A stretch of 64,000 nucleotides of DNA from Micropterix aruncella (lineage: Eukaryota; Arthropoda; Insecta; Lepidoptera; Micropterigidae): positions 12,761,614-12,825,613 of the forward strand of contig OX155972.1 in NCBI GenBank assembly GCA_944548615.1, in the 5' to 3' direction. Of the stretch, positions 41,713-53,589 are shown piece by piece. The notes beneath the pieces are model-generated. The model was not told the origin of the DNA and searched no databases. It worked only from the letters and a program-made list of their open reading frames with translations. Within the stretch, counting starts at the first letter, position 1; each line of letters starts with the position of its first letter. Position numbers and translations under genes: made by a program.

Positions 41713-43784
41713 GGATTAGTAGTAGTAGTAGTAGATTGAGTGGGGGGCTTGTTTCCAGCCCTTGATGTCACCTAGATCTGTAAGGTCTTTTGTAACTACC
41801 CACTGTGTGGTTAGGTCAGTGGTCAGCTAGTAGCCCGGTACTTCTTACCAGTCCAAGTAGGTCACTGACCTTCAAGTTGTGCAGATCGCTGGGTTCGAGA
41901 AAGGCTCGTCCCAGTAAACTGTGTCTTTTGGCGGCGAGCCCTGGACAGCGACCAACAATGTGTATGCTATCTTCAGGTTCCTCGCCACATATTCGGCAAT
42001 CCTTGCTCTCAGTCAAGCCAAGGTTGAATAGATGAGCTCTAAGGGTCGTGTGTCCGGTGAGGAGGCCGATAGTGGTTCTAAGGTTCTTCTTGCTCATGTG
42101 AAGTAGGGCCTTGGTTTTCTTCTGTAGTGGTTGATCCATCATGGCTTTTGCCTGGCGACATCCCTGACTCTATTTCCAGGAAGCCCGATGTTCCTGCTCC
42201 AAGCAGTCCCTGATGATTTTCTTACCTTTAGCGAAGGGGACCCCTACAGCTGGCTCCACTGGGCATTCCAGTGTGCCCAGTTTTGCCAGTCTCTCGGCCT
42301 CTTCGTTTCCGGGTATGCCTTGGTGACCCGGTATCCATATTAGGGTGATTTTGTTGGATTTTCCCAAATTGTTGAGCTCCTGCATGCAGTCCCAGACCAC
42401 AGAAGATTCTGTGGTGGCTTTAGCCAGAGCGTCCAGTGCTGCTCTGCTGTCAGAGCAGATGAGGATTTGTCTGTTTTTCACCTCAAGTCGACTTTGTAGT
42501 TTTATGCATTCCAATATGGCAAATACCTCGGCTTGGAAAACCGTGGCGTATTGTCCAAGGGGGATGCTGATTCTGTGGTTGGTTTTGGGTCCATACACGC
42601 CTGCCCCAAAACGCCCATTTGTTCCTGAGCCGTCGGTGAACCAGGAGTCTGCGTTGTGGCTTTGAAGCCACTGGGGATTTTTCCATTCTTCCCTGGTGGG
42701 GATTAGGATTTTATAGGATTTCTCTACCGAATTTTTTTTCCATAGTCGATCCTGGGTCAGAGTGAATGGGCTTTTGTGGAGGAGGTTTAGCTCAGGATGA
42801 TTGTGCCCTCCTCGCTTCCACTCGCCCAAACACTTCAGTCTGTATGCTGTAAGTCTGGCGGAGTGGATGATGAGCGTGTCCAGAGGCGGGCAGCAGAGTG
42901 CCACCTCTAATCCCGCTGTTGGGGTGCTCTTCATGACGCCAGTTGCAGCCCTCAGGTAGTTACCTTGAAGGCTTTTAAGCATTTTTAATGTCTCAAGCTT
43001 TTTCACCCTGGACCACCAGACTATTGCAGCATAGGTTAGTCTAGGCAGCAGTACTGTCCTGTAGAGCCATAAGGCGACCCTGGGTTTGAACCCCCAGGTT
43101 TTTCTCATGACTTTTTTGCACGTCTACAAAGAGGCATAGAAGGTTGTTCTCTTGCGCTCGAGGTGGTGATTCCAATTGAGCTTTGGGTCTAGATGGACTC
43201 CAAGGTATTTGACTACTGTAGCGTATTCTATCTCCTTATCCCAGAGCTTGAGACACTCAACGGGTTCGGGTTTGTATTTTCTGTTGAAAATCATGGCCTT
43301 AGTCTTGCTTGGATTAGCGGACAGACCTCTGGTCTGGCACCAGTCTTGGGTGGTCTTAAGTGCTTTGTCCATGAGCTCCTTAAGTATTGATAGGAAGTTT
43401 CCTCTTACTACTATGGCCACGTCATTAGCGTAGCGGTAGACAGAGAAGCCTAGGTTTTGTAGATCTGTTAGGAGTTCGTCTACAACGATGCTCCACAAAA
43501 GGGGGGAGATGACTCCACCCTGTGGACAGCCCTTGGCAGGGATTCCCGTGATAGACGGTCATATTCCTATTTGATAGCATACTCAATGTCCAGTCAATGA
43601 TGGTCTCTGGTATTCCTCGTCTATGCATAGCGTTTTTTATAGTTGCATATGATGTGGTGTCAAATGCTCCTTCGATGTCCAGGAATACTCCCAGAGCGTA
43701 ACCTTTCGCCGCTAACTGTGTCTCTATTGTACTCACCAGGTGATGTAGGGCAGTGTCCGTAGATCTGCCCTCCCTATAAAGTAA
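41713..43784 (-). mobile_element. LINE with RNase H, copy B (LOA/I-like), 5'-truncated
   Basis: Minus frames in order: FLDIEGAFDTTSY (RT motif A, 43,736-43,425); then after a frameshift SVYRYANDVAIVV (motif C, 43,498-43,124), where YADD has become YAND; the thumb (RLTYAAIVWWSRV), RNase H with WFTDGSGTNGRFGAGVYG, AEVFAILE, ICSDSRAALDAL and IWIPGHQGIPGNEEAERL (43,108-42,170); and the zinc knuckle CRICGEEPEDSIHIVGRCP (42,142-41,816). The 3' end is (TAG)n at 41,717-41,733. The 5' break abuts the next LINE. The lost catalytic Asp and several frameshifts make it inactive. Confidence 0.85.
42170..43108 (-). pseudogene. RT thumb plus RNase H segment of LINE copy B
   Basis: A 312-codon piece. RNase H acidic residues are visible in FTDGS (Asp), AEVFAILE (Glu), CSDSRAA (Asp) and the GNEEAERLAK block, where the usual final catalytic Asp (GNExAD) is replaced by Glu. 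Upstream RT and downstream zinc-knuckle parts are in other frames, so it is not translated as a whole. Confidence 0.75.
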
Positions 43785-43997
43785 AGTAAAAGCTATTTAT
43801 TTCCAATACAACCATACAATTGTGTAGGAATGACAGTAATTAATCTTAAACTAGTTACTCAATTTAGACAAGAGATGATATACAATATATAGTTTTAAAC
43901 TTACCAATTTACAAAAACAAAGACTATATGATAACAGTTTACAACAAAACAATTAACGGTGAATAATATGTATTAGATTAAATGGGTAGATACGATG

Positions 43998-46813
43998 CTA
44001 TGTATTTTCAAAATATTTTAAGAAGTCGTTATGGGCATACATGTTGATTTTAAGCAGATAGACTCGGATGGATCTCTTGAAAATATCGATGTTTTTAATT
44101 GCTTTTAATCTTTCGGGCAATTTATTGAATAGTTTGAGGCCTAAGTATCGACTGGTCGCCTGGAACTTGGCAGTACGTGCTACGAACGGTTGGAGATACA
44201 TGGTTTTATTCCTGGTGTCATGCCGATGTACTTCCTCGTGGGATATGGCCGAGCTCTTATTGCAATAGAATTCGCAAACAGCTTCTTGAGCAAAAATCGC
44301 ATATACGGTCAATATCCCTAGTTTTTGGAAGTGTTCACGACATGACTGCCGTGGACCAATACCTACTATAGCACGTATGGCTCTTTTCTGGAGAGTGAAT
44401 ACACTGTTGATGTGCGCTGCATTACCCCATAAAAGAATACCATAGCGCAGGTGTGACTCAACTAGCGCGTAATAGGCCGATATTACTTCAGTTCTCTCCA
44501 AACAATTTCTGATGCGTAATAGAGCATAGTAGTCTGACGAAAGTTTTGACTTAACATGCTCTATATGTAGATTCCATGACATCTTTGCATCCAGATGTAG
44601 TCCGAGGAATTTAACTGATTCCGCAAGTTCAACCGGGTAGTTAACTTTTATAGATGATGTCTTGGTATTAAAATTTATAATAACAATTTTAGACATATTT
44701 AGAGACATCTTGTTCGCATTAAACCAATCATCAAGTTCACCAAGAGATGTATTGATATTGGCAGTGTGCGTTTTTATGTTGTCGGCTTCAACTACAGCGC
44801 TAGTATCGTCTGCAAATTGGGTGACTTCACATTTAGAGAGATTTGGACTCAGGTCATTTATGTAAATAATGAAAAACAACGGTCCAAGAATTGAGCCTCT
44901 ACTCCAATATTGGCAGTAAGTATTTCGGAAGTTGCTACGGACTCGATTAGATCTCTGCCAATATTTGATAATTCCACTTTTTGCATTCTGTTTTGCAGAT
45001 AAGTCTTGAATAGGTTATTTGCCGTACCTCGGATGCCAGAATAGTCTAATTTTGCAAGTAGAAGATCGGTTTGGACGCAATCAAAGGCTCGACTGAGGTC
45101 ACAAAAAATAGCAGCCGAATACCTTTTCATATTTAGACATGTATGTATTTGATTGCAACACTTCAACATTGCCTGTTGGGTCGATTTCTTTTTCATAAAA
45201 CCAAATTGTGTGTTGCTCAAAATATTATTTTTCTTCAAAAACTCACGTATCCTGACTTCTATTACTTTTTCTAGAACCTTAGAGAATACGGTCAATAAAG
45301 AGATGGGTCGATAGTTTTCGATATTATGTATATCACCTTTTTTAAAGACCGGTACTATTTTTGCCATTTTATAGCATTCAGGGAAGACATAATTACTTAA
45401 CGACATATTAAATAATATACTGAGGGGTTTAGATAAAATATCACTGGATTTCTTTAGTATATCAACTGGAAAATTGTCTATCCCAGTGGATTTTTTATTT
45501 TTCAATGAGTTTATAAATTTGGCTATTTCCATCTCAGATGTGGGTTTCAGGAATATCGAAATATAATTTTTTTTCATTAATTTCAACTTTTCATATGCTG
45601 TTGTAATTGGGGTCTGAATTGCAGATGCCAGACTTAAAGGTTTATTGATAAAGAAGTTATTAAATACGTTGCTCAAAACCAGAGCATTTGTTTCGAGTTT
45701 TTTATTTACTTCAATGGATAATAATGCGCTAAATCCTTTTCTCAATTTTCCGGTTTCATCGTTTATAATGGACCATGCTGTTTTTACTTTATTTCGTGAG
45801 GAAAATATTTTTTGAGAATAGAATTTTCTTTTAGCTGCGCGAATATCATTTCTTAACCTCGAATACATTTTATTGAAGAGTATTCGATATAAAGGGTCAT
45901 ATTTGAAAATTTTATTTTTCAATGTGTTTCTCTTCAACCTACAGCGATATACAAGAACTGGAGTAATCCATTGCTTGTTGGTAGGTTGGAGATAAACTTT
46001 TTTCCTTATTATTGGAAATGATTTCGAAAAGCAGTCATTTATCCGATTGTGAAACCACGTATAGGCCATATTAGTGTCATCTATTGTCTGAAGATAGTCC
46101 CAGTTTAACGATTCAACCCATTTTCTAAACACGGTGTGATTACTTTTAGCAAAGTTCCTCCTTGTTTTAAATAAATAATTTTGAGTACGCTTAAAAACAT
46201 CATCAATCTCAATAACATGAAATGCATGATCCGATAACCCGGGATCTATGGTCTTTAGGCGTATATTCGATTTAGGTATATTTACAATTATGTTATCAAG
46301 TAGGGATTCATTGCCAGTGACCGGATCTATTCTGGTGGGTTCGTTTTTGAATAAATGGCAGAAATTAAATTCTTTACAAATGTTGGTAAATTTATTTTTA
46401 TCCTTTGATTTGGTTAGAAAATTAACGTTGTAGTCGCCACAAATACATACCTGTCTATTTTTGTAAGTTTGATTTAGAAGCGTATGGAATTTATCGATGA
46501 AATTTTCAAAGGATCCACCCGAACGATACACGCAGATAATTACAAGATTTAACGACTTTACTTTTACTGCTACTGCTTCAAAATGGATTTCGTCTACGAG
46601 AAGTGACAAATCAATCGTTTCTGTGACGTATTTTTTTTTAGCGAAGATCATTGTGCCGCCATGTTCCCGTTGTTGTCTGATTTGGCTTGCAGCGATGTAG
46701 TAGCCGGGTAACTGCGCCAATGGTGCATTATGTTTGTTCAGCCAGGTCTCTGTAATACACAGGAAATCCGGTTGTTCTTGAAGTGTTGATAAGAATAATT
46801 GCAGATGGTCCAA
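43998..46813 (-). pseudogene. LINE ORF2 endonuclease/reverse transcriptase, one frameshift
   Basis: The 5' part (46,813-44,858, open upstream to about 46,870) has the endonuclease blocks IAHGNIRSIINKLDHL, CITETWL, YRSGG, CGDYNVNF and GLSDHAFHV, then RT motifs PVFKKGD..NYRPISLLTVF, NTQFGF and FCDLSRAFDCV (motif A). The 3' part (44,879-43,998) resumes with GSILGPLFFIIYINDL, FADDTSAVV (motif C, both Asp intact) and the C-terminus with RHDTRNKT. The break falls in the conserved P-Q-G of the turn before GSILGP: the two codons there are reduced to 2 nt, a 4-nt deletion at about 44,893-44,905. It would otherwise make the enzyme that nicks the target and copies LINE RNA. Confidence 0.85.
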
Positions 46814-46851
46814 TTTGTTAATTATGCTTCGTATATTTCCGTGAGCAATTA

Positions 46852-47820
46852 TCAGGGCGCAGCCCTTTTTCGTAGACTCGCACTGAGTGTGGCGGATCGA
46901 AGCAAATTTGTACTGGTGCTAAGGGTATTTTTTCTCATGCGCAAACTACGTACTTCAGATTGATGATCATCATCACTCACCTGGGCTGTTGCAGTTTTTG
47001 CTGGCTTTTTAGTTGGACGATGAGTTGCGTTGGTGACCGTCTGCTCGCTTAATTGATAGATAGGCATCATAGGAACTGGAGAATTTACACCGCTTCTCTC
47101 GCGTGGTGTACTATTTTGTAATGGATTACTAACAGTACTATTACGCTGATTATCTTTGGCCTTTTCCAGCATTTCTTTTGTCCATACACGGTTATCTATG
47201 AATAATTTTGTTCCTTTTAGCCTGGCAGAATGACCTTGTCTTCTAGATTCAATGAGATGCGGTATCAAGGCACTTCTTTCCGACCGTTGGCTGGAAGTGA
47301 AGTCATCAGACATGCGTATTTTTGTATTGACTAATTTTTTTGCGCTCTGTAGTACCGTCAGTTTCATTCCATAATGCACAAACTGAATTAGTATTGGTCT
47401 TTCATAATTTCGAGCATTTTTACCCAAACGGCAAGTAAATGCAATATGATATTTATCAATGTTTAGATTTAGTATGTTTTTAAACATGTCCATGATTAGC
47501 TCTAGCAAATCGCCATACTGTTCATTGTTTGATCTGGGTTGGAGTCCAAATATTATGATGTTCATTCTTCTATTTGTGCGATCTAGTTGTTCAATTTTAG
47601 TATTCAAGTTAATGAAATCGTTTCGACCTGTGTTTGCAAGCGTTGACATCTGTACGGTGAGATTTTCCAAAATTGCAGTGATGTTGTCTAGACGCTTGTT
47701 TAAATTCTGAAACTCATTGTCAGAATCACGTCGTTGCTGCATGATTTGGTTGCTGCTTTTTATTTTACTCTGCGAGGGCATTTTAGAGAAAGTAGAAAAA
47801 AACTTTCGTTGAGTTATCAC
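46852..47820 (-). CDS. LINE ORF1, nucleic-acid-binding protein
   Basis: 322 codons; a second Met (MPSQSKIKSSNQ) 13 codons in is an equally likely start. Residues about 35-85 are a heptad-like coiled coil (FQNLNKRLDNITAILENLTV...LNTKIEQLDR), followed by RRMNIIIFGLQPRS and a ~110-residue RRM-like region ending near SDDFTSSQRSERS, as in L1-type ORF1 proteins. A basic Ser/Thr-rich tail follows. Such proteins coat LINE RNA and help trimer formation. It ends about 20 nt inside the upstream extension of ORF2. The frame is fully open. Confidence 0.75.
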   Translation of the reverse strand: MITQRKFFSTFSKMPSQSKIKSSNQIMQQRRDSDNEFQNLNKRLDNITAILENLTVQMSTLANTGRNDFINLNTKIEQLDRTNRRMNIIIFGLQPRSNNEQYGDLLELIMDMFKNILNLNIDKYHIAFTCRLGKNARNYERPILIQFVHYGMKLTVLQSAKKLVNTKIRMSDDFTSSQRSERSALIPHLIESRRQGHSARLKGTKLFIDNRVWTKEMLEKAKDNQRNSTVSNPLQNSTPRERSGVNSPVPMMPIYQLSEQTVTNATHRPTKKPAKTATAQVSDDDHQSEVRSLRMRKNTLSTSTNLLRSATLSASLRKRAAP

Positions 47821-47830
47821 GGCAGTGTGG

Positions 47831-49282
47831 CAGCGCCGTTTTATGTGACAGCTCGCGAGCGGGTCGCCGGTGACGTGCGAATTTGACGAACGGGTATATT
47901 GTGTAGAGTAGATGTTAAAATAAAGTCAATTTACTTGCCAAATATGATGACAGTTTCCCACAGATTCAACAATTATTCACTTATAAAGTTTGTAAACACT
48001 TAATCGTAAGTATTTTTGGTGATATTTAAAAAAAACAGTCGGAGTAACAGTACCCAAGATAATTCGCGATTGAGTTGCCGAAGGCATACTGAGCATCAGC
48101 AAGCGGTTGAAGAGCTAGGTGGTTGGTTTTCAGGTAGCCGACTAGTCTCTCCAGTGATTTTCATAGGATAGTTGATTAGTTTTGTATAAATAGGTTTGTC
48201 AAATAGTCTATCAAGTATTAAATATCTGTACCTAAGTATAGTAAAAAAAAATAAAAAAAAGGTAAATAAATAAATATTAATACTACGGATGCCGAAGATG
48301 AATATAAGGATTCCGTAAGAAAGTGCTTTATTGATAGAAATTCATCTATACTAATAATATAAAAGTAAGGTTTGTGTTTGTAAGTTTGTAGGTATGTAGG
48401 GTCAAATCTCCGAAACTACTCATACGGTTTCAAAAATTCATTCACTAATGGAAAGCTCCATTATGCCGCCAAAATAATATACGACAAAACATTGGTCTCA
48501 AAAAGAGTTATAAAAAAGTCGGGGACAATATATAACTAACTACATTTAAGCTACAATAGCTGCTTTTATGTCTCAAAAAAATAACAAAAATAAGTCGGCA
48601 GTGTTTGTTCAAGACATTAGCAATCAAATAAGAATCCTTTTCAAAATAAATTGATCCATTATCACGGGTGTTAAATAGAGATAAAATTAGCCATTTACTG
48701 TAAGTTTTTAGGTAGTATAGTATTAGAGATATTATAAAATTAATAACGCCTGCAAGCACCTCAAAATATCTAGCGGGCGGCGGTGGCTGCTGGCCCAGTA
48801 AGGTCAGCGTTCAGTGGAAGGCTGCAGGTGGCGAGGAACAAGATGAGTACATTTACGAGGATAGGTACCGTGCATCTGAGTCTTGCACTATATATCTAGA
48901 GGTAGCGTCTAAAATGGGAAATAAACGCCACCCTTCTTAAATTAACAAAACGATTCGAAACTTTACGCGAAGCACGCCGCGGGCAACAGTTAGTGGATAT
49001 ATAAAACGCACATAGAAATTCTGCTCCATGTATATTCTACGGTTACAATCTCGGGAAGATTTCTATGTTAATCCAAGTTTGATATTACATCAGCTGAGTG
49101 GACTCGACAAAATGACGCAACGCGGCGCGTGTTCTTGCAAACTAATCCGAGCTAAGAGACGAGCGGCCGCTTCCAGCCGCGTAGCCGCATAGATTATCAC
49201 CGCGAGTACTCATACCTATGCGCAGTGAGTTGCACTGGCAGTTAAACTAGGGCAGGCAGACACCTCTTAAGGCAAATCCATC
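47831..49282. other. Intergenic; common lepidopteran repeat at 48,345-48,480
   Basis: 48,345-48,480 ('tatactaataatataaaagt', 'ccgaaactactcatacgg') is the start of a widespread repeat type. A minus frame at 48,759-48,508 is unrecognised. The remainder shows nothing coding. Confidence 0.4.
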
Positions 49283-49595
<313 letters not shown>

Positions 49596-49810
49596 TATTT
49601 AATCAACTGTTATGTTTGATTTAATGCGGATTTTAAAATGAAATTGCGTTTTTTTTGAGGACTACATTTTAGGGAAATTTATTTTATGAGCATTTTACTA
49701 CAATTTTTATATACTTTGTTGTAATATTAGGGTCATGTCCACCCTAGAACAGGCTAGTCCCAGTTTGGTGACAGAATCAAATAAGCAAAATGTTAGGGTT
49801 TTGCCATTCG

Positions 49811-50660
49811 GTTTCTGTTATTTTTTTAAGCAAAATCAATGTTTTGTAGTAATTAATCTTCAAATAAATAAATAAATAAAATCTGCAACGGGCAAATCCG
49901 TCACTCCAGTAGGTATAACGATATGTAAAACATCTATCAGCCAGAAGTGAGCATAGGGACTTGGGACGAATACAGTCCACCATCTAGCTACACCAACATG
50001 CCCTGAAGAAGCCAACGCATTACCGTGAGACACTGGAATACATACAGAGGGCCAACCTCGTGCCCTTACTATCAGTTATGGCCAGTTATCTCCGTCCTAC
50101 GGACTGGTGATGGATTCAGTAAAACAGGTAGAAATCGCTTGCGCGACCTATACCTGTTGCTGGTTCAGCATCTTTCCTGTTATTTTTTAAAGCAAAATCA
50201 ATATTGTATAGTAATTAATCTTTAAATAAATAAATAAATAAAATCTGCAACGCGCGAATCCGTCACTCCAGTAGGTATAACGATATGTAAAACATCTATC
50301 AGCCAGAAGTGAGCATAGAGACTTGGGACGAATACAGTCCACCATCTAGCTACACCAACATGCCCTGAAGAAGCCAACGCATTACCGTGAGACACTGGAA
50401 TACATACAGAGGGCCAACCTCGTGCCCTTACTATCAGTTATGGCCAGTTATCTCCGTCCTACGGACTGGTGATGGATTCAGTAAAACAGGTAGAAATCGC
50501 TTGCGCGACCTATACCTGTTGCTGGTTCAGCATCTTTCCTGTTATTTTTTAAAGCAAAATCAATATTGTATAGTAATTAATCTTTAAATAAATAAATAAA
50601 TAAAATCTGCAACGCGCGAATCCGTCACTCCAGATAGGTATAACTATATGTAAGACATCT
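49811..50660 (-). repeat. 362-bp tandem duplication containing S-derived sequence
   Basis: Two near-identical units (49,811-50,172 and 50,173-50,534) and the start of a third (to about 50,660). Each holds (AAAT)n, then a diverged S end ('ctgcaacgcgcgaatccgtc'), 'cagtccaccatctagctaca' and 'ctatcagttatggccagtta'. Units differ at only a few bases (for example GGGCAAATCC versus CGCGAATCC). Confidence 0.8.
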
Positions 50661-50694
50661 ATTACATATCATATCAATCGACGAATACGAATTC

Positions 50695-51128
50695 TCCATT
50701 GCTATGTGTAGCCTGTAGTGTTTTATGGTAGTAAAGCTTGGACCCTGGAAGCTGACACCCAGAAGCGTCTTGAAGCATTTGAGATATGGTGCTACCATAG
50801 AATGCTCCGCATTAGCTGAATCCAGAGAGTTCCTAAAGTTAGAGTACTCCAACTTGTCGGTAGAGCTCGCGAACTTTTACCCATAATCAAGCAAAGGAAA
50901 GTGGCGTACCTGGGACATGAGCCATACCAACTGCTTTAGCTCATTGTTAACGGCAAAGTTTGCGGTAGACGAGGGGCTGAAAGAAAAAAAAGTCTTGCCT
51001 ACGAAACATCCGAGAGTGGAAAAAACATCTCAAGCGTGATAGAACGATTTCGCTTGGCCCAAGACAGGGAAAAATTTACATACTGACAGCCAACCTCCTG
51101 TAGGAGAGGCACTATAAGAAGAAGATGA
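50695..51128 (+). mobile_element. RTE-like LINE 3' end, copy B
   Basis: Same family as 15,722-16,112, extending a little further 5' (VFYGSKAWTLEADTQKRLEA then FEIWCY). It reads RVPKVRVLQLVGRARELLP and KVAYLGH, with stops and a deletion around 50,915. It ends 'aagaagaagatg'. Confidence 0.7.
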
Positions 51129-51587
51129 AATTAGTTCTATAACGACGTTGATAAAAAAATCGTGATTAAAGAGTAGAATGCCTAAAATTTTCGTAAAACT
51201 AGCTTTGTTTTTGTGTCCTAACGTTTAGAATATGTGCGCAATGGTACTATATTTTCGTTAACAAACAACTTATTGATTTGATTTCATTTATTTCATTCCA
51301 CCTGTCTCTTTTTTCGACCAACAATGCTCTATTCTCTCTTGAACAATACGCTATTTCAATCCGAATTTGAACGGCTTTGATGCTTTGACGCTCGGGAATC
51401 ACAATTTAAGCAACTAGCATCGAAAATATTAGCATGAACCTTTTATACAACGACTTTACTAGTTCAGTGCCAGTAAATGCACTTTACTTTCCCGGCCCAA
51501 GAGAAAGTTTTGTGAACGCGCTAAAAGACGGAAATATCCACTTAGACGCTATGATAATTTCCAGACTAAAATCTGTTTGTGAGTCTC
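51129..51587. other. No gene recognised
   Basis: A 95-codon plus frame starting at 51,434 runs into the TG repeat; its first 50 residues have no recognised domain. Confidence 0.35.
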
Positions 51588-51706
51588 TGTGTGTATGTGT
51601 GTCTGGCGCGTGTGTGTGTGTGAGTGTGTGTGCAAGTTATGTGTGCGTGTGTGTGTGTGTGTGTGCAAGTATATATGTGTGTGTGTGTGTGTATGTGTGT
51701 GTGTAT
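51588..51706. repeat. (TG)n microsatellite, imperfect
   Basis: About 120 bp of TG/TGTA with interruptions, leading into 'attcctccaccgggtaa' of repeat Q. Confidence 0.85.
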
Positions 51707-52930
51707 TCCTCCACCGGGTAAATGCTTCATCCGATTGATTTGAAATTTGGCATGCAGGCATCATTCAGTATTCAGTATTCAGTATTCAGTTTATTTATTC
51801 AGAATATACAATAACAGCATGAATTAGGAATTAAAGCTAATTATCGCATATTAGAATTCGTCAGTTTATATGTAGATATAAAACTATTTAAGCATAAATA
51901 TTAATTCAACAATAGCATTGACTAAAGTCGGCTTTACACGACAGACAAATATTTTTTTATTTTTTTAATAATATAGCTGAATCCATGTACATGAGTATAC
52001 ATATAAAATAGATTATTATTATAAGAATATTAATAGTCATCAAGCACTTTATACAAAAAATAATCACACAATTGGAAGTATCGAAACAAAATTGGAAAAA
52101 AACAACGTATGTATATGATCAGGTATGTTACATTACACATTGTAATCTACATATTAAATATTAAATTCATAATATTATAATTAAATAATAAAAACTAAAA
52201 TGAGGTACCTGAAAGTTTAATATTAATGTTATTCCCATTTCAAAGAATTGGCATGCTCAAAAAAATCACCCAGCTTATAGAAAGCATGTGTGGATTGCAG
52301 CTTTTGTTTTATAAATCTTTTAAACGCCTTTGTTTCCATCTTCCTTGTGGAGAGTGGTAGCTGGTTAAAGAGCTTATAGCTCAAATATCCAAAGGACTTT
52401 TGTGTCTGCGTAAGGCGTACTTTAGGCAGGATAACGTCATCACGTCTGCGTGTATTGTGGGAGTGCATATTCCCGTTTACCTCTTGTTCGTTAATATTTG
52501 ATTTAGCATATAGTAGACATTGTAAAATATATTCAGACGTAAAAGTCAGTATTTTGTACTTAAGAAAATATGGTTCGCAGTGCGTGTCACGGGATACTCC
52601 TGCAATTGCTCTCAATGCACTTTTCTGTAAAATGAAAACCCTAGAACTGTCTGTGGCATTCCCCCATATCAGTATACCATAAGTCATTTTAGAATGGAAA
52701 CAGGCATTCCATCAATAGCAAGAGATTGTAGTTGAAAACTGTTCACCAGAGGGTGCGCTAGTCATAATTCAATCTCGAAATACCGTAGTTAGAGACTAAA
52801 AATTCGGTAAACAGCTGACTTGTTGGACCGAAGTCTCGTTTTGGTGAAATGCTCGATCTGGTTGGAAACTATCGTATACAAGCGACCCAAATAATATTTT
52901 ACGTCCGCTGATCAGTTTTGGAAAAACACC
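51707..52930 (+). repeat. Repeat Q copy split by a LINE
   Basis: 51,707-51,761 ('cttcatccgattgatttgaa') and 52,701-52,930 ('agattgtagttgaaaactg', 'gttagagactaaaaattcgg') are contiguous in the 11.5-kb copy. The LINE at 51,762-52,700 separates them, and CAGGCAT is present on both sides. Confidence 0.65.
51762..52700 (-). mobile_element. LINE 3' end with (ACTGAAT)n tail, 5'-truncated
   Basis: 152 codons on minus (52,687-52,229): MTYGILIWGNATDSSRVFIL, QKSALRAIAGVSRDTHCEPY, MHSHNTRRRDDVILPKVRL, then LSYKLFNQLPLSTRKM. It shares the S-H-N-T-R block with 12.0 and 43.8 kb. The 3' end is three or four ACTGAAT/ACTGAATA units at 51,764-51,787. CAGGCAT at 51,755-51,761 and 52,701-52,707 is the likely target duplication. 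Palm and endonuclease absent. Confidence 0.85.
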
Positions 52931-52999
52931 ATTTTAATACCAAGGATCATACTATAAATATATATGGGTCCCCTACCAATGGTGTTGTTGTTGGCCCTT

Positions 53000-53029
53000 C
53001 CCCCCCCCCCCACCCGGGGGGGGGGGGGG
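53000..53029. repeat. C-run/G-run inverted homopolymers
   Basis: Twelve C, ACCC, then fourteen G: a complete dC/dG hairpin, or a G-quadruplex and i-motif candidate. Confidence 0.85.
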
Positions 53030-53030
53030 A

Positions 53031-53589
53031 TTGTGGTGGAGGGATTTTCAATAATAATTTATATTTATTATAAGTCGATCCTCACAAATAAAATAATATT
53101 ATTGCTAATAAAATAAAGTAATAGTAGTGCTACTTCAGCAATGCCAGAACCTCAGCCTTCTTCAATGCATCAAACCGACTCTATACATTGAAGTATATAA
53201 GTAGGGCAAATAGGCGAGTGTTATACATGTGAGTGTTATCTGGGTCGTTAGCGTTCGCCGGTCGCGCCATTATCTCGCCATATTGCCAAGGTCTCGCAAA
53301 TAGTCCACCATTAGGGCCAACTTATGCGCCAACTTTGACGTCTGACGAATTTAATTCGTCTCTCAGGCGTCATTTGGCCACTTTTCTCCAGATATCGCGC
53401 GGTACCAAGTCTAATAGCCGTGTTTAATAAATGCTCTTTGATAATAATAAGAAAATAATACAATATAATAAAAGGAATAAAAAATACGACTGCCGTTACA
53501 AAAAGTGAACTAATGTATTTATAAATATTTCTATTACGGTTTTTTTATGAAATATTAGAGATTTATTTATTTATTCATGTAGATACATA
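53031..53589. other. No gene recognised with confidence
   Basis: A 64-codon plus frame, 53,233-53,427, ends DEFNSSLRRHLATFLQIS... followed by 'aataaatgctc'. It could be the last exon of a retroelement or gene, but nothing is recognisable. Confidence 0.3.

Larger units (their letters stand above)
43785..47830 (-). mobile_element. Near-complete two-ORF LINE (Jockey/CR1 group)
   Basis: About 4 kb on the minus strand: ORF1 (47,820-46,852), overlapping ORF2 (about 46,870-43,998), a ~200-bp 3' UTR and the tail 'ttactttacttta' at 43,785. The 5' end is near or beyond 47,830 but not defined. A single frameshift in ORF2 near 44,900 is the only coding defect I see. Its tail abuts the truncated RNase H LINE. 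LINE ends at 12.0 and 51.8 kb share its C-terminal motifs. Confidence 0.85.

Noticed and set aside
50025..50587. Two identical 66-codon ORFs 362 bp apart
   Set aside because: They are the same frame in a tandem DNA duplication of S-derived sequence, not conserved genes.
51549..51764. His/Thr-rich minus ORF and Cys/Val plus ORF
   Set aside because: Translation of the (TG)n repeat.
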